From: Rubrobacter xylanophilus
Lineage (GTDB): Bacteria; Actinomycetota; Rubrobacteria; Rubrobacterales; Rubrobacteraceae
Reading direction: 5' to 3'
Assembly (NCBI RefSeq): GCF_007164525.1
Contig: NZ_AP019791.1
Span: 1 to 64,000 of the forward strand
Length of the DNA: 64,000 bases
Positions 1-9,460 of this stretch are shown here, piece after piece. The notes under the pieces were generated by a model. It saw nothing but the letters and a program-made list of their open reading frames with translations. It was not told where the DNA came from and did no database searches. The position numbers and the translations under genes were made by a program. Each line of letters starts with the position of its first letter. The stretch's first letter is position 1.

Positions 1-21
1 AGGGCTTCGGCAGAGGAACGG

Positions 22-306
22 GTGCGGAGCCTGCGGGCCAGGGTCGACGAGGTCGACCGGGAGCTGGTCCGGGCGCTCAACGAGCGGGCCCGGCTCGTGC
101 AGGAGATACTCTCCGTCAAGGCCGGGGCCGGGCTTCCCGTCTACGACCCGCGGAGGGAGGAGGAGATCCTGCGGCAGGTGGCGGAGGCGAACGACGGGCC
201 GCTCTACGACTCCTCGGTGCGCGAGATCTTCGAGCTCATCCTGCACAGGATACGAGATCTGGAGCTCCAGCAGAGCGGAGAGGAGGGACGTGGGGATGGG
301 GTCTGA
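22..306 (+). CDS. Chorismate mutase, AroQ type
   Basis: A 94-residue all-helical protein of the AroQ class, which converts chorismate to prephenate for phenylalanine and tyrosine synthesis. The N-terminal helix carries the family pattern ([20 protein letters not shown]), followed by a Lys in the SVKAG loop and the DPRREEEIL segment, so the expected Arg, Lys and Glu active-site residues are present. I chose the GTG at 22 because AGAGGAA lies just upstream. The frame is open to the first base of the window, however, so the gene may begin outside it. Its stop is followed after 13 nt by DAHP synthase, the first enzyme of the same pathway, so the two are probably one operon. Confidence 0.85.
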   Translation: MRSLRARVDEVDRELVRALNERARLVQEILSVKAGAGLPVYDPRREEEILRQVAEANDGPLYDSSVREIFELILHRIRDLELQQSGEEGRGDGV

Positions 307-319
307 GGGGGGTAACGGC

Positions 320-1084
320 ATGATCCGCCCGGACGCCTTCCGGGTCGTGGCCGGTCCGTGCACGGTGGAGAGCTACGAGCAGTTCTACGCCGGGGCGCGG
401 GCGGTGAAGGAGGCGGGCTTCGAGTACCTTCGGGGCGGGGCCTTCAAGCCCCGCACCTCCCCCTACTCCTTCCAGGGTCTCGGTGAGGAGGGGCTCAAGA
501 TCATCTCCGAGGTCGCCGGTAGGCTGGGGCTCGTGGCGGTCACCGAGGTGATGGACCCCCAGGACATCGAGCCGGTCATGGAGCACGCGCGGATCCTGCA
601 GATCGGGGCGCGCAACATGCAGAATTTCTCGCTGCTCAAGCGGGTTGGAGCGGCGCTGCGCGGGACGGATCACGGGGTCATCCTCAAGCGGGGGTTCGCC
701 GCGACGGTGGAGGAGTGGCTGCTCGCGGCGGAGTACATCACAAGCTCCGGGGGCGAGAACGTCGTTTTGTGCGAGCGGGGCATCCGCACCTTCGAGACCT
801 CCACCCGCTTCACGCTGGACCTCTCGGGGGTCGTCGTCGCCAAGCGCCTCTCGGAGCTCCCGGTGATCGTGGACCCCTCGCACGCGGCAGGCCGCCGGGA
901 CCTGGTGGTTCCCCTGAGCCGGGCGGCGGTGGCGGCCGGGGCGGACGGGCTGATGGTGGAGTCGCACCACCGGCCTCAGGAGGCGCTGTGCGACGGCGAG
1001 CAGGCGCTGCCCGCCGAGGAGCTCGGCTCTCTGGCGGAGACGCTGCGTCCCATCGCCGCGGCGGTGGGACGGAAGGTGATCTAG
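320..1084 (+). CDS. 3-deoxy-7-phosphoheptulonate (DAHP) synthase, type I beta
   Basis: The protein has about 254 residues and the compact DAHP/KDO8P synthase barrel. It condenses phosphoenolpyruvate with erythrose 4-phosphate, the first step of the shikimate pathway. Visible motifs are [48 protein letters not shown] and [10 protein letters not shown], which hold the substrate and metal ligands. It lacks the N-terminal ferredoxin-like regulatory domain found in some relatives, so the adjacent chorismate mutase could act as the regulatory partner (inference). In-frame starts also exist at 290 and 296, overlapping the upstream gene. I prefer ATG 320 because GAGGGGGG precedes it at good spacing. 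Confidence 0.92.
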   Translation: MIRPDAFRVVAGPCTVESYEQFYAGARAVKEAGFEYLRGGAFKPRTSPYSFQGLGEEGLKIISEVAGRLGLVAVTEVMDPQDIEPVMEHARILQIGARNMQNFSLLKRVGAALRGTDHGVILKRGFAATVEEWLLAAEYITSSGGENVVLCERGIRTFETSTRFTLDLSGVVVAKRLSELPVIVDPSHAAGRRDLVVPLSRAAVAAGADGLMVESHHRPQEALCDGEQALPAEELGSLAETLRPIAAAVGRKVI

Positions 1085-1185
1085 AGGGGGGAGGCGTGGG
1101 CTACCGGCCCCGCTAAAATAGGGGTCGGTGAGTTGCTGGTGCTGACCGAGAGCTTTTGCCGAACCCTCCCGCCGGCGGTATTCCG

Positions 1186-2580
1186 GTGAGGGTGCTCGGC
1201 GGCAGGTTCGTCCTGGAGCGGGAGCTGGGCATCGGCGGGATGGCGACGGTCTATCTGGGGCGCGACGAGGTGCTGGACCGCCCGGTGGCCGTGAAGATCC
1301 TGCGTGGCGGGTTCGACGACCCGGAGACCGCCGGGCGCTTCCGGCGGGAGGGGCGGACGGCGGCGCGGCTGTCGCACCCGAACGTGGTGCAGGTCTACGA
1401 CGCCGGGGAGGGAGATCTGGAGGGCCGCCGGGTCTCCTACATCGTCATGGAGTACGTCCCGGGTGGGGACCTGGGGCGGCTCATCAGGGAGCGGGGGCCG
1501 CTGCCGGAGGGAGAGCTACGGCGCATCGGGGCGGCGGTGGCCGCGGGTCTCGCCCACGCCCACGGCCGCGGGGTGATCCACCGGGACGTGAAACCGCCGA
1601 ACGTGCTGCTGGACGAGCAGGGCACCCCCAAGCTTGCGGATTTCGGCATCGCCCGGGTGCTGGACGCGACGGTGCAGGCGACCCGCACGGGGGTCTACCT
1701 GGGAACCGCCGGGTACTCCTCCCCGGAGCAGCTGCGGGGAGAGAGGATCACGCCGAAGAGCGACGTCTACTCGCTGGGGGCGACGCTCTACTGCGCGGCG
1801 GTGGGGAGCCCGCCGTTCACCGGGCTTCCTCTGGAGGTCGCGAGCCAGCACATGACGAAAGAGCCCGAGCCGCCCAACCGGCGTGGGGCCTGCCTCGGGA
1901 GGGAGCTCGAGGCGGCGATCATGGCCTGCCTGGCCAAAGACCCCGCCGCGAGGCCGGAGGCCGCGGAGCTGCGGGAGATCCTGCTGGCGGCCGGAACGGA
2001 GCCCGCGGCGAGGCCGCCGAAAACGAAGGGGCGCCCCGCGAGGGAGGAGCGGACCGCGGTCCTGCCTTCCCGGCCTCCGCGCCGGAGGAGGCGGGCCCGG
2101 AGGCTCCTCGCCGCGCTGGCCGCCGGTCTCCTGCTCGCGGCCGGGGTCGCCGGCGGTTGGGGCTTACTCCACGAAAGACTTCCCGACCAGTGGTGGGGGA
2201 GCGGGGGACGGCAGCAGGGCGAGGATCTTTCCGGCGGGCGTCCCGCTCCTCCCGCCCGGGCTGCGGCGGAGGCCGTCTTCAACATGTATGTCGCCGCCGC
2301 CACGAACGACTTCGCGACCTCATGGAGCTACCTCTCCGAGAGCTATCAGGAGCGGGTCGGCTCCCTGCAGGAGTGGGAGAGCCGCTACGAGACCGTCAGT
2401 TACGTGCAGTTCGTGGAGGGACCGACGGTCGTGCGGGCTTCGGGGGACGAGGCCCGGGTGGCTTTCACCGTCCAGGAGACGCGGCCGGAGGGGGTGCGGA
2501 CGGTGAGCGGCGTCTGGGTGTGCGTGAACGAGAACGGAGAGTGGAAGCTGGACCGTCTGCTGGAGGAGGGCTCCGGCTGA
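1186..2580 (+). CDS. Membrane Ser/Thr protein kinase (PknB/Stk family), paralogue 1
   Basis: A Hanks-type kinase of about 464 residues. The catalytic domain covers residues 8-265, with glycine loop GIGGMATVYLG, lysine in VAVKIL, catalytic loop VIHRDVKPPNVLL and DFG in LADFGIA. An Arg-rich linker leads to one membrane segment at about 303-327. An extracellular domain of about 115 residues follows; it lacks PASTA repeats and looks like a small alpha/beta NTF2-like sensor. GTG 1186 aligns best with the start of the downstream paralogue; TTG 1156 is the alternative. A TAAAAT hexamer at 1114-1119 is a possible -10 box. The gene is followed directly by a second, closely related kinase gene. Confidence 0.9.
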   Translation: MRVLGGRFVLERELGIGGMATVYLGRDEVLDRPVAVKILRGGFDDPETAGRFRREGRTAARLSHPNVVQVYDAGEGDLEGRRVSYIVMEYVPGGDLGRLIRERGPLPEGELRRIGAAVAAGLAHAHGRGVIHRDVKPPNVLLDEQGTPKLADFGIARVLDATVQATRTGVYLGTAGYSSPEQLRGERITPKSDVYSLGATLYCAAVGSPPFTGLPLEVASQHMTKEPEPPNRRGACLGRELEAAIMACLAKDPAARPEAAELREILLAAGTEPAARPPKTKGRPAREERTAVLPSRPPRRRRRARRLLAALAAGLLLAAGVAGGWGLLHERLPDQWWGSGGRQQGEDLSGGRPAPPARAAAEAVFNMYVAAATNDFATSWSYLSESYQERVGSLQEWESRYETVSYVQFVEGPTVVRASGDEARVAFTVQETRPEGVRTVSGVWVCVNENGEWKLDRLLEEGSG

Positions 2581-2588
2581 CGCCGGCA

Positions 2589-2594
2589 TATAAT
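2589..2594 (+). promoter_or_regulatory. Probable -10 box of a leaderless kinase mRNA
   Basis: A perfect TATAAT hexamer ends 8 nt before the ATG at 2602, so transcription would start at or next to the start codon. No Shine-Dalgarno sequence lies between them. No convincing -35 box is visible. Confidence 0.6.
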
Positions 2595-2601
2595 CTTCCC
2601 C

Positions 2602-4005
2602 ATGCGCACGATGGTCCTCGCGGGCAGGTTCGTCCTGGAACGGGAGCTCGGCTCCGGGGGGATGGCGCGAGTCTATCTGGGCGTCGATCGCGTGCTGGGG
2701 CGTTCGGTGGCAGTGAAGGTGCTCAAGCACGGCTACGGTGGTACGGAGGTGGCCGGGCGCTTCCGGCGGGAGGGGCGGACGGCGGCGCGGCTGTCGCACC
2801 CGAACGTGGTGCAGGTCTACGACGCCGGGGAGGGGGATCTGGAGGGCCGCCGGGTCTCCTACATCATCATGGAGTATGCCCCGGGCGGGGATCTGCGCTC
2901 CCTGATCTCGCGCCGGGGACCGCTGCCGGAGGGAGAGCTACGGCGCATCGGGGCGGCGGTGGCCGCGGGTCTCGCCCACGCCCACGGCCGCGGGGTGATC
3001 CACCGGGACATAAAGCCCCACAACGTCCTGCTCGACGGGCGGGGTGAGCCGAAAGTCTCGGATTTCGGCATCGCGCGGGCGCTCGAGGCCACGCGGGTGA
3101 CGAGGACGGGTTCCTTTCTCGGGACCGCCCTCTACTCCTCTCCGGAGCAGTTGCGGGGGGAGCCGGCCGGGCCGCCGAGCGACGTATATTCGCTAGGGGT
3201 CACCCTCTACCAGCTGGCCACCGGCAGGTTGCCGTTCGAGGGGTCGCCGATGGAGGTGGCCCGGCGGCACCTCTCGGAGGTCCCTCGGCCGCCGAGGTCC
3301 ATCAACCCTGCCCTGAGCCGGGAGATCGAGGAGATCATCCTCTGGTGCCTCGCCAAGGACCCCGCCGCGCGTCCCGGCGCCGGGGAGGTAGGGGAGAGGC
3401 TCGCGGCGGTCTCCGGGGAGGAGGTGTCCACACCCCGGCCGGCTCCGGCCTCTCGCATCTCCCGGAGGAGGCTCGGCATGGTGGCGGCTGCTGCGGGCCT
3501 CTCCGTCGCGGCGCTCGGCGTGGGAGCCGCGGCGCTGCTCGTGGACGGGTCCGGCGGGGGAGGGGAACAGCCCGCCCCGAGGGAGGCCGGGAGCGGTGTG
3601 GCCCCTGCGGCAGGTGGGGAGCGGGGCGTTGCGGCCGCCGGGGAGAGGACGAGCCAGGAGGCCTCCAGGGAGAGGGACGGCGCCGGGGCCCCTGGTCCGG
3701 TGGAGACCGTCGAGCGGTTCTACGCGGCGGCCGCGGCGGGCCGGTACGGGCGGGCGGCCGGTCTGCTCAGCGCCGGGTACCGGAGGAGCACCTGGTCCTC
3801 GCCGGGGGTCTTCGAGGGCACCTTCGACACCCTGGAGCGGGTGGAGTTCACCAGCGGGCCTTCGGCGGAGGTCAGCGGGGGGAGGGCGACCGTAAGCTTC
3901 AGCACCGTCGCCTACCACACCGACGGGGTCGAGCGCCGCAGCGGGACCGCCACCCTGGTACGCGAGGGGGGCAGATGGAGGATCAGCGGCCTCAGCGTCG
4001 GATGA
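2602..4005 (+). CDS. Membrane Ser/Thr protein kinase (PknB/Stk family), paralogue 2
   Basis: A 467-residue paralogue of the preceding gene. Kinase motifs are [30 protein letters not shown] and SDFGIA. One transmembrane helix lies at about 289-314. A Gly/Ala/Glu-rich linker then leads to a C-terminal extracellular domain of about 100 residues that resembles the one in paralogue 1. Long stretches of DNA in the kinase domain are identical or nearly so in the two genes (near 1330-1440 and 1499-1587 against 2752-2865 and 2919-3010), although the rest has diverged. This suggests gene conversion after a tandem duplication. The last codons overlap the HtrA start as ATGA, so the protease is probably translationally coupled. 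Confidence 0.92.
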   Translation: MRTMVLAGRFVLERELGSGGMARVYLGVDRVLGRSVAVKVLKHGYGGTEVAGRFRREGRTAARLSHPNVVQVYDAGEGDLEGRRVSYIIMEYAPGGDLRSLISRRGPLPEGELRRIGAAVAAGLAHAHGRGVIHRDIKPHNVLLDGRGEPKVSDFGIARALEATRVTRTGSFLGTALYSSPEQLRGEPAGPPSDVYSLGVTLYQLATGRLPFEGSPMEVARRHLSEVPRPPRSINPALSREIEEIILWCLAKDPAARPGAGEVGERLAAVSGEEVSTPRPAPASRISRRRLGMVAAAAGLSVAALGVGAAALLVDGSGGGGEQPAPREAGSGVAPAAGGERGVAAAGERTSQEASRERDGAGAPGPVETVERFYAAAAAGRYGRAAGLLSAGYRRSTWSSPGVFEGTFDTLERVEFTSGPSAEVSGGRATVSFSTVAYHTDGVERRSGTATLVREGGRWRISGLSVG

Positions 4006-5225
4006 GGGTCGCGGATATAATCGGGGCCGCTGGAAGAGAGGCTCTCTCGAGGAAGGAGCGCGGCATTCTCAGGACCGCAGTCACCGCCTTCGTCTCGGCC
4101 GTGCTGGGTGGTGTGATCACCGCGGCCGCCATCTTCGCCGGCGTGATCGGGATCGGGGAAGGGAGCGGGGATGTCACCATCCGGGAGATCCCGGACGGGG
4201 GCAACATAGAGACCAGGTTCGGCCAGGGGCTCTCGGTGCAACAGATCTACGAGGAGTCCGGCCCCGGGGTGGTCAGCGTGGACGTGGCCTCGGGGGAGCT
4301 CGGCCCCGGCGGCGGTTCGGGCTTCGTGCTCGACGAGGAGGGGCACGTGGTGACCAACCAGCACGTCGTCGAGGGGGCGGGCGATGTCTCGGTGCGCTTC
4401 GCCAACGGGGTGCGCCGGCAGGCCGAGGTCGTCGGGGAGGACCCCTCCACCGACATCGCGCTCCTAAAAGTCGAGGCGCCGAAGAGCATGCTGCGTCCCC
4501 TCGCCCTCGGGGACTCCGACTCGGTGGAGGTGGGGGACCCGGTGGTCGCCATCGGCAACCCGCTCAACGTGGGGCTCAGCGTCACCACCGGGATCGTGAG
4601 CGGCCTCGACCGCCCCATAAAGGCCCCCAACAACTACACCATCGACGGGGCCATCCAGACCGACGCGGCCATAAGCTCCGGCAACTCCGGGGGGCCGCTT
4701 TTGGACGCGCGGGGGGCGGTCATAGGGGTCAACTCCCAGGTCGCCTCGGCCGGGGCGCAGGGGGTGGCCCAGGGGGTGGGCTTCGCCGTGCCCTCCAACA
4801 CCGTCAAGAACGTGGTGAAACAGCTCATAACCGAGGGGGAGGTGGAGCACGGCTACATCGGGGTGCGGATGTTCACGCTGGGGGTGGACGAGGTTGCGGC
4901 CTACACCGGGCTCTCCAAGGAGGAGCTCGCCGACCGCTACGACCTTCCGCCCGATGGCGCGATCGTCAGCGAGGTGGTCAGGGGCGGTCCGGCGTACCGG
5001 GCGGGGATCCGGGGCGGTCCCGAGAGGGAGGTGCGGGGCATCCCGGTGCCGATGGGCGACGTGATCACGGAGGTCGAGGGGAAGGAGGTCGTCTCTCCGG
5101 ACGACGTGATCGAGGTCGTGAACTCCTACCGGCCGGGGGAGACCATGAGGATGGAGGTCGTCACCCCGGGGGAGGAGCCCCGGGAGGTGCAACTCGTGGT
5201 GGCGCCCCAGCCGGACGAGGTCTAG
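4002..5225 (+). CDS. HtrA/DegP-family trypsin-like serine protease with PDZ domain
   Basis: A 407-residue protease made as a short cytoplasmic tail, one membrane anchor (about residues 24-50) and an external trypsin-like domain. The catalytic triad is visible as His121 (TNQHVV), Asp151 (STDIALL) and Ser229 (SGNSGGPL). A C-terminal PDZ domain follows ([25 protein letters not shown]). It degrades or refolds damaged envelope proteins. The start ATG overlaps the kinase stop (ATGA). A TATAAT at 4016-4021 lies inside the 5' coding end but has no in-frame start at leaderless spacing. The kinase-kinase-HtrA order suggests an envelope-stress role (inference). Confidence 0.93.
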   Translation: MRVADIIGAAGREALSRKERGILRTAVTAFVSAVLGGVITAAAIFAGVIGIGEGSGDVTIREIPDGGNIETRFGQGLSVQQIYEESGPGVVSVDVASGELGPGGGSGFVLDEEGHVVTNQHVVEGAGDVSVRFANGVRRQAEVVGEDPSTDIALLKVEAPKSMLRPLALGDSDSVEVGDPVVAIGNPLNVGLSVTTGIVSGLDRPIKAPNNYTIDGAIQTDAAISSGNSGGPLLDARGAVIGVNSQVASAGAQGVAQGVGFAVPSNTVKNVVKQLITEGEVEHGYIGVRMFTLGVDEVAAYTGLSKEELADRYDLPPDGAIVSEVVRGGPAYRAGIRGGPEREVRGIPVPMGDVITEVEGKEVVSPDDVIEVVNSYRPGETMRMEVVTPGEEPREVQLVVAPQPDEV

Positions 5226-5230
5226 CGGCG

Positions 5231-5440
5231 ATGGGGCGGGGCCGGGTGAAGTGGTTCTCGGGCGAGAAGGGGTTCGGCTTTATCGAGACGGAGGAGGGGG
5301 AGGAGGTCCTCGTCCACTACACGGAGATAGAGGGAGAGGGCTTCAGGACCCTCGAGGAGGGTGCGGAGGTGGAGTACGCGGCGCTGAGGACGGAGGACGG
5401 TAGGAGGCGCGCCTTCGGGGTGAGGTCGCTTCCGCGGTGA
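5231..5440 (+). CDS. Cold-shock domain protein (CspA-like)
   Basis: A 69-residue single OB-fold protein that binds single-stranded RNA or DNA. The N-terminal signature [16 protein letters not shown] holds RNP1. RNP2 appears as VLVHY, with Leu in place of the usual Phe. The C-terminal half is more divergent than in typical CspA. ATG 5231 lies 5 nt after the HtrA stop. The stop codon overlaps the next start as GTGA, so translation is probably coupled to rpiA. Confidence 0.88.
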   Translation: MGRGRVKWFSGEKGFGFIETEEGEEVLVHYTEIEGEGFRTLEEGAEVEYAALRTEDGRRRAFGVRSLPR

Positions 5441-6132
5441 GCCCGGACGGGATGGAGGAACTCAAGCGGGTGGCCGCCCGGGAGGCGGTCGACCGCTACG
5501 TCCGGAGTGGCATGGTGGTGGGCCTCGGGACCGGGACCACGGCATCCTGGGCGGTGCGCAGGATCGGGGAGCGGCTCGTGGAGGGGAGCCTGAGCGGGGT
5601 GCGAGGGGTGCCCACCTCCGAGTACACGGCGGCGCTGGCGAGGGAGTGCGGGGTGCCGCTGGTCTCGCTCTCGGAGTCCCGCCCGGAGCTGACCATCGAC
5701 GGGGCGGACGAGATAGCCCCGGACCTCAGCGTCATCAAGGGCCGCGGAGGGGCGCTGCTGCGGGAGAAGATCGTGGCGGCGGCCTCGCGGCGCGGGGTGG
5801 TGATCGTGGCCGACGGCTCCAAGCAAGTGTCGCTTCTGGGCAACGGGCCGCTGCCGGTGGAGGTGGAGCCCTTCGGCTGGGAGACGACGGCGGAGGCGCT
5901 CTCCGAGCTGGGGTGTGCTCCGGAACTGCGCCGGGTGAAGACCCAGCCGTTCGTGACGGACGGCGGGCACTACACGCTGGACTGCCGCTTTCCGGGTATC
6001 CCAGACCCGGCCGGGCTGGCCTGCAAGATAAAGCGGGTGCCCGGAGCTTTGGAGTGCGGGCTCTTCGTGGGGCTCGCCCGGGCGGCCGTCATCGCCACCC
6101 CAGAAGGAGTGGAGGTGCTGGAAGCCCCCTAG
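5437..6132 (+). CDS. rpiA: Ribose-5-phosphate isomerase A
   Basis: A 231-residue enzyme that interconverts ribose 5-phosphate and ribulose 5-phosphate in the pentose phosphate pathway. Motifs match the RpiA family: [12 protein letters not shown] near residue 30, [12 protein letters not shown] with the conserved acidic pair, [14 protein letters not shown] with the catalytic Lys, and VADGSK. The length is normal. The GTG start overlaps the cold-shock gene stop, and the 3' end overlaps the convergent small gene by 4 bp. Confidence 0.95.
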   Translation: MSPDGMEELKRVAAREAVDRYVRSGMVVGLGTGTTASWAVRRIGERLVEGSLSGVRGVPTSEYTAALARECGVPLVSLSESRPELTIDGADEIAPDLSVIKGRGGALLREKIVAAASRRGVVIVADGSKQVSLLGNGPLPVEVEPFGWETTAEALSELGCAPELRRVKTQPFVTDGGHYTLDCRFPGIPDPAGLACKIKRVPGALECGLFVGLARAAVIATPEGVEVLEAP

Positions 6133-6395
6133 CTTCTCCCCACGCTGAAGCCGGCCCGGATGCCGACCGGCCGCGCCCCCTCCTGCTCCACGGCGAGCTT
6201 GTAGATCTCGTCGAGCTGCAGGTACACGGTGGCCCGCCCGTCCTGCATCCGGACGCGGAGGTGGCCGTCGCCCAGCTCGACGTCGTCCAGGTGTTCGGAC
6301 TCCACGGTGAAGGTGTCCCTGCGGTCCCAGATGGCCAGGTTGGCCTTCTCCCGCCTGGCCTGCTCGAGGGCTTCCTCCACGAGCTTTCTGTCCAT
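6129..6395 (-). CDS. Small uncharacterised protein
   Basis: An 88-residue soluble protein with an N-terminal charged helix (VEEALEQARREKANLAIW) followed by predicted beta strands. I do not recognise a family. The start is well supported: GGAGGT sits about 10 nt before ATG 6395, and a TAGAAT-type -10 box lies upstream (reverse complement of 6441-6446). It is divergent from the PAP2 phosphatase gene and convergent with rpiA. Confidence 0.65.
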   Translation of the reverse strand: MDRKLVEEALEQARREKANLAIWDRRDTFTVESEHLDDVELGDGHLRVRMQDGRATVYLQLDEIYKLAVEQEGARPVGIRAGFSVGRS

Positions 6396-6513
6396 GTGTC
6401 TCTCGACCTCCGTCTGAAAATCTTTTGCTGCCGCGCTCTCATTCTACTACCGGCGCTCGGGGAAGCCTCTCCCGCCGTGTAATACAATACGCCGCGGTTT
6501 TACGGGTTTGTTC

Positions 6514-7044
6514 GTGAAGGGACTTGCGCGCACACTGAGGGACGCGGACCGGGCGCTGTTCCGGATGATCTTCCGCATCAAATGGGCTCCGCTGACGGTG
6601 CTGATGCGGTGGTTCACCGTGGCGGGGACCGCCGGCGCGCTGTGGGGTTTTCTGGCGGCCTTGGCCTTCCTTCTGACCGGGATGCAGCCGGCGAGCCTGG
6701 TGATCCCCTGGGGGGCGGTCGCGGTCTCGTGGCTGGTGGCGGAGGGTGCGAAGTACCTGTTCAACCGGGCGCGGCCCTTTATCTGGGACACGGGGATAGC
6801 CCCGCTGGTGAAGACCCCCTCCTCGAGCTCGTTCCCGTCGGGGCATTCCGCGACGGCGGCGGCCGGGGCGATCACGCTCTCCGTCCTCTACCCCGCTTTC
6901 AGCCCGCTCTTCGTGGCGGCGGGGCTCATGGTGATCCTCTCGCGGGTGTATCTCGGGGTACACTTCCCGCTGGACGTGCTCGCGGGCTCGATGATCGGGG
7001 CGCTCTCAGCGGGGGCTTTCCTGCTCCTTTCTGCGGGGTGGTGA
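6514..7044 (+). CDS. PAP2-family membrane phosphatase
   Basis: A membrane protein of about 176 residues with four or five hydrophobic helices. It carries the three phosphatase motifs of the acid phosphatase/PAP2 superfamily: KYLFNRARP, FPSGHS and SRVYLGVHFPLD, which include the catalytic His pair. Likely substrates are lipid phosphates such as undecaprenyl pyrophosphate or phosphatidic acid; the sequence does not decide which. GTG 6514 or TTG 6508 is the start. A TACAAT box at 6483-6488 is a possible -10 element. Confidence 0.88.
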   Translation: MKGLARTLRDADRALFRMIFRIKWAPLTVLMRWFTVAGTAGALWGFLAALAFLLTGMQPASLVIPWGAVAVSWLVAEGAKYLFNRARPFIWDTGIAPLVKTPSSSSFPSGHSATAAAGAITLSVLYPAFSPLFVAAGLMVILSRVYLGVHFPLDVLAGSMIGALSAGAFLLLSAGW

Positions 7045-7095
7045 AGCGGCTTACCGGCTCTCCGCACGGGGGAAGTTAAAAAGAGTGGTGGAGGC

Positions 7096-7647
7096 ATGAA
7101 CGTCGGGCGTTACTACACGATAGGCGCGGTCGCGCCGGACCTGGGGGCGCTCGGGAACCTCGAGGGACGGCTCCGGGAGATCGGTGCGGGACCCGGAGCG
7201 CTGCTCGCAGTGGTCCGTCGCCGGGACGTAAGGCTCGTGAGGGCGACGCTGCCCGACGTAGCGGTGTGGGAGGTGAAGACAGGCCTCTCGCGCCGGCAGT
7301 GGTTCGAGTTCGCAAGCTTCTACCTGGCGGTCACCGCGGTGAGCGTGCTTATGGGGGCCGTGCACCTGCCCACCGGGCTCGCCGTGCAGGGGGTCATGAC
7401 GGTGCTGTGCGCGGCGGGGCTCATCCTCTACCACCGCAGGCCCCCGCTGCGGAGGCTCCTGCTGGAGATGGGGCTCCCGGGCGGGTTCGTCGAGGACTGG
7501 GAGGAGGAGTTCGCCTCCGGCTTCGCCCTCGCCCTGGCCGCGGTTCCCGAGGAGCTCTTCGAGGAGGTCCGCGAGGCCTTCGAGGCGGATCCGGCCCTGC
7601 GGGCGCCGCGCGCGGTGGACCGTCGTCCGGTGCTCTGGAACGGGTGA
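7096..7647 (+). CDS. Uncharacterised membrane protein
   Basis: A 183-residue protein. Residues 1-70 are soluble, two adjacent hydrophobic helices at about 75-115 form a hairpin, and an acidic C-terminal segment (EDWEEEFASGF) follows. The overall plan suggests a cytoplasmic protein anchored by a membrane hairpin. I do not recognise a family. GGTGGAGG precedes ATG 7096. The stop overlaps the next start as GTGA, so the two genes are coupled. Confidence 0.65.
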   Translation: MNVGRYYTIGAVAPDLGALGNLEGRLREIGAGPGALLAVVRRRDVRLVRATLPDVAVWEVKTGLSRRQWFEFASFYLAVTAVSVLMGAVHLPTGLAVQGVMTVLCAAGLILYHRRPPLRRLLLEMGLPGGFVEDWEEEFASGFALALAAVPEELFEEVREAFEADPALRAPRAVDRRPVLWNG

Positions 7648-8330
7648 TCGTCCGGGAGACCTCCGGAGGATTTCTGCTCGTGGAGCAGCACGAACACGGG
7701 CTGCTCTCCGGGGAGTTCGCCCGCCGCTGGCGCGAAGGGCCCCGGCCCTACGAGGCTGTCGTCTACGCCATCGCCAACCACGACGTCGGCTGGCGAGAGC
7801 TGGACCGGAGGCCGCTGTGGAACCAGAAGGCCGGAAGGCCCTACTCCTTCGTGGACTACCCGCTTGAGCCCAGGCTCGAGGCCTACCGGCGGGGGATCGA
7901 CCTCGTGGAGGCCGAAAGCCCGTACGCCGGGCTCCTGTGCAGCATGCACTACTGCCGGTTCGTCCGGGGGCTGGAGGAGGCCGCGGACTTCGTCGCCGCC
8001 GAGGAGCGGCGCCAGGAACGGCTGCACCGGGCCCTCTCCGGGGAGGAACTCGCCGGGATCTCTCGCAACTTCCTCCTCCTGCGGCTCTGCGACGAGCTCT
8101 CGCTGTTCGTCTGCCTGAACGAGCCGGGGCGCAACGAGCACCCCTGGTACCGGGAGGGGTTCCGCTTTCGCGGGGAGCGCCTCCGGCCGCTCTGGGAGGA
8201 CCGCCGGACCCTGAGGCTGGAGCCGAACCCCTTCCGGGAGCCATTCGAGCTGCGGCTGCCCTACCGGCTCGTGGACCGGGAGGGGCGTGAGGTCGGGGGC
8301 GGAGCGTTCGAACTTCGGGTAAGCTGTTAG
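7644..8330 (+). CDS. DUF3891-family protein
   Basis: A soluble protein of about 228 residues. It matches DUF3891 as I remember it: an early QHEHG motif, ANHDVGWRE, the SMHYCRFV segment and LRLCDELSLFVC. The repeated His and Asp residues in these motifs look like an HD-type metal site, but no activity is established. GTG 7644 overlaps the stop of the preceding membrane protein gene. Its job may therefore be linked to that protein (inference). Confidence 0.75.
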   Translation: MIVRETSGGFLLVEQHEHGLLSGEFARRWREGPRPYEAVVYAIANHDVGWRELDRRPLWNQKAGRPYSFVDYPLEPRLEAYRRGIDLVEAESPYAGLLCSMHYCRFVRGLEEAADFVAAEERRQERLHRALSGEELAGISRNFLLLRLCDELSLFVCLNEPGRNEHPWYREGFRFRGERLRPLWEDRRTLRLEPNPFREPFELRLPYRLVDREGREVGGGAFELRVSC

Positions 8331-8394
8331 CGGCTCCGGGCGGGGCCTTCGCCGGATTTTCGGAAGAGCAGGCATATATATGAGAGGTGAGGAT

Positions 8395-9456
8395 ATGCGC
8401 AAAGAGTCCTATGATTTCCTGAAGAGGCTTCTCTCCACGCCGGGTCCCAGCGGCCGTGAGGAGGCCGTCTCGCGGGTGTGGCGGGAGGAGGCGCTGAGGT
8501 TCGCCGCGGAGGTGCGAGGCGACAGGATGGGCAACTCCTTCGCCACGCTCAACCCCGGCGGCCGCCCGCGGGTGATGCTCAGCGGGCACATAGACGAGAT
8601 CGGGCTCATCGTCACCCACGTGGACGAGCAGGGGCTCATCCGGTTCAAGGGCGTCGGGGGCTGGGATCCGCAGGTGCTGGTGGGTCAGCGGGTGCGCATC
8701 CAGACCAGGGACGGCGAGGTTTTCGGGGTCATCGGCAAGAAGGCCGTTCACGTCATGGAGGCCGAGGAGCGCAAGAAGGTCTCCGAGATAAAGAGCCTGT
8801 GGATAGACGTCGGCGCGAAGGACGCCGAGGAGGCGCGGGGGATGGTGCGGGTGGGGGACGTGGCCGTTCTCGATCAGGAGCCGCTGGAGCTTCCGAACGG
8901 GCGCCTCGCATCCCGCGCGCTGGACAACAGGATGGGCGCCTTCGTGGTGCTGGAGGCGCTGCGGCTGCTCGCCGGGGAGGAACTCTACGCCGAGGTGGTG
9001 GCGGTCGCCACCGTGCAGGAAGAGGTGGGGGTCTACGGGGCCCGCGGCGCCGCCTTCGGGCTGGATCCGGACGTGGCCATCGCCGTCGACGTCACCCACG
9101 CCACCGACACCCCCGGCATCCCCAAGAACGAGCACGGGGAGCACCCGCTCGGCGGCGGCCCCGTCATAGCCCGGGCCTCCGTGCTGAGCCCGCTGGTTAC
9201 GGACGGGCTCATCGAGGCCGCCGAGCGCGAGGGCATCCCCTACACCCTGGAGGCCGACTCCTCCCGCACGGGCACGGACGCCGACGCCATCCACCTCTCG
9301 CGGGCGGGGATCGCCACCGGGCTCGTCTCCTGTCCCAACCGCTACATGCACTCGCCGAACGAGATGGTGGAGCTCGGGGATCTGGAGGGGTGTGCCCGAC
9401 TCATCGCGTCCTACGTGCGCTCGCTGGGCCCCGACGCGGACTACTTCGTCCGGTAG
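8395..9456 (+). CDS. M42-family metallo-aminopeptidase
   Basis: A cytosolic two-metal aminopeptidase of about 353 residues, of the FrvX/TET type. Metal ligands and catalytic residues are visible in MLSGHIDEIGL, RALDNRMGAF, ATVQEEVGVYGARGA and VDVTHATDTPG, with a final His in RYMHSPNEMVE. These enzymes usually form large dodecamers that trim peptides. AGGTGAGG sits just before ATG 8395. An in-frame ATG at 8380 would place that ribosome binding site inside the gene, so I reject it. A CATATA/TATATA stretch at 8373-8379 is a possible -10 region. Confidence 0.9.
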   Translation: MRKESYDFLKRLLSTPGPSGREEAVSRVWREEALRFAAEVRGDRMGNSFATLNPGGRPRVMLSGHIDEIGLIVTHVDEQGLIRFKGVGGWDPQVLVGQRVRIQTRDGEVFGVIGKKAVHVMEAEERKKVSEIKSLWIDVGAKDAEEARGMVRVGDVAVLDQEPLELPNGRLASRALDNRMGAFVVLEALRLLAGEELYAEVVAVATVQEEVGVYGARGAAFGLDPDVAIAVDVTHATDTPGIPKNEHGEHPLGGGPVIARASVLSPLVTDGLIEAAEREGIPYTLEADSSRTGTDADAIHLSRAGIATGLVSCPNRYMHSPNEMVELGDLEGCARLIASYVRSLGPDADYFVR

Positions 9457-9460
9457 GGCG

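Noticed and set aside
4016-4021. TATAAT as a leaderless promoter for HtrA
   Set aside because: No in-frame start codon lies 7-11 nt downstream; the ATGA overlap at 4002 explains translation.
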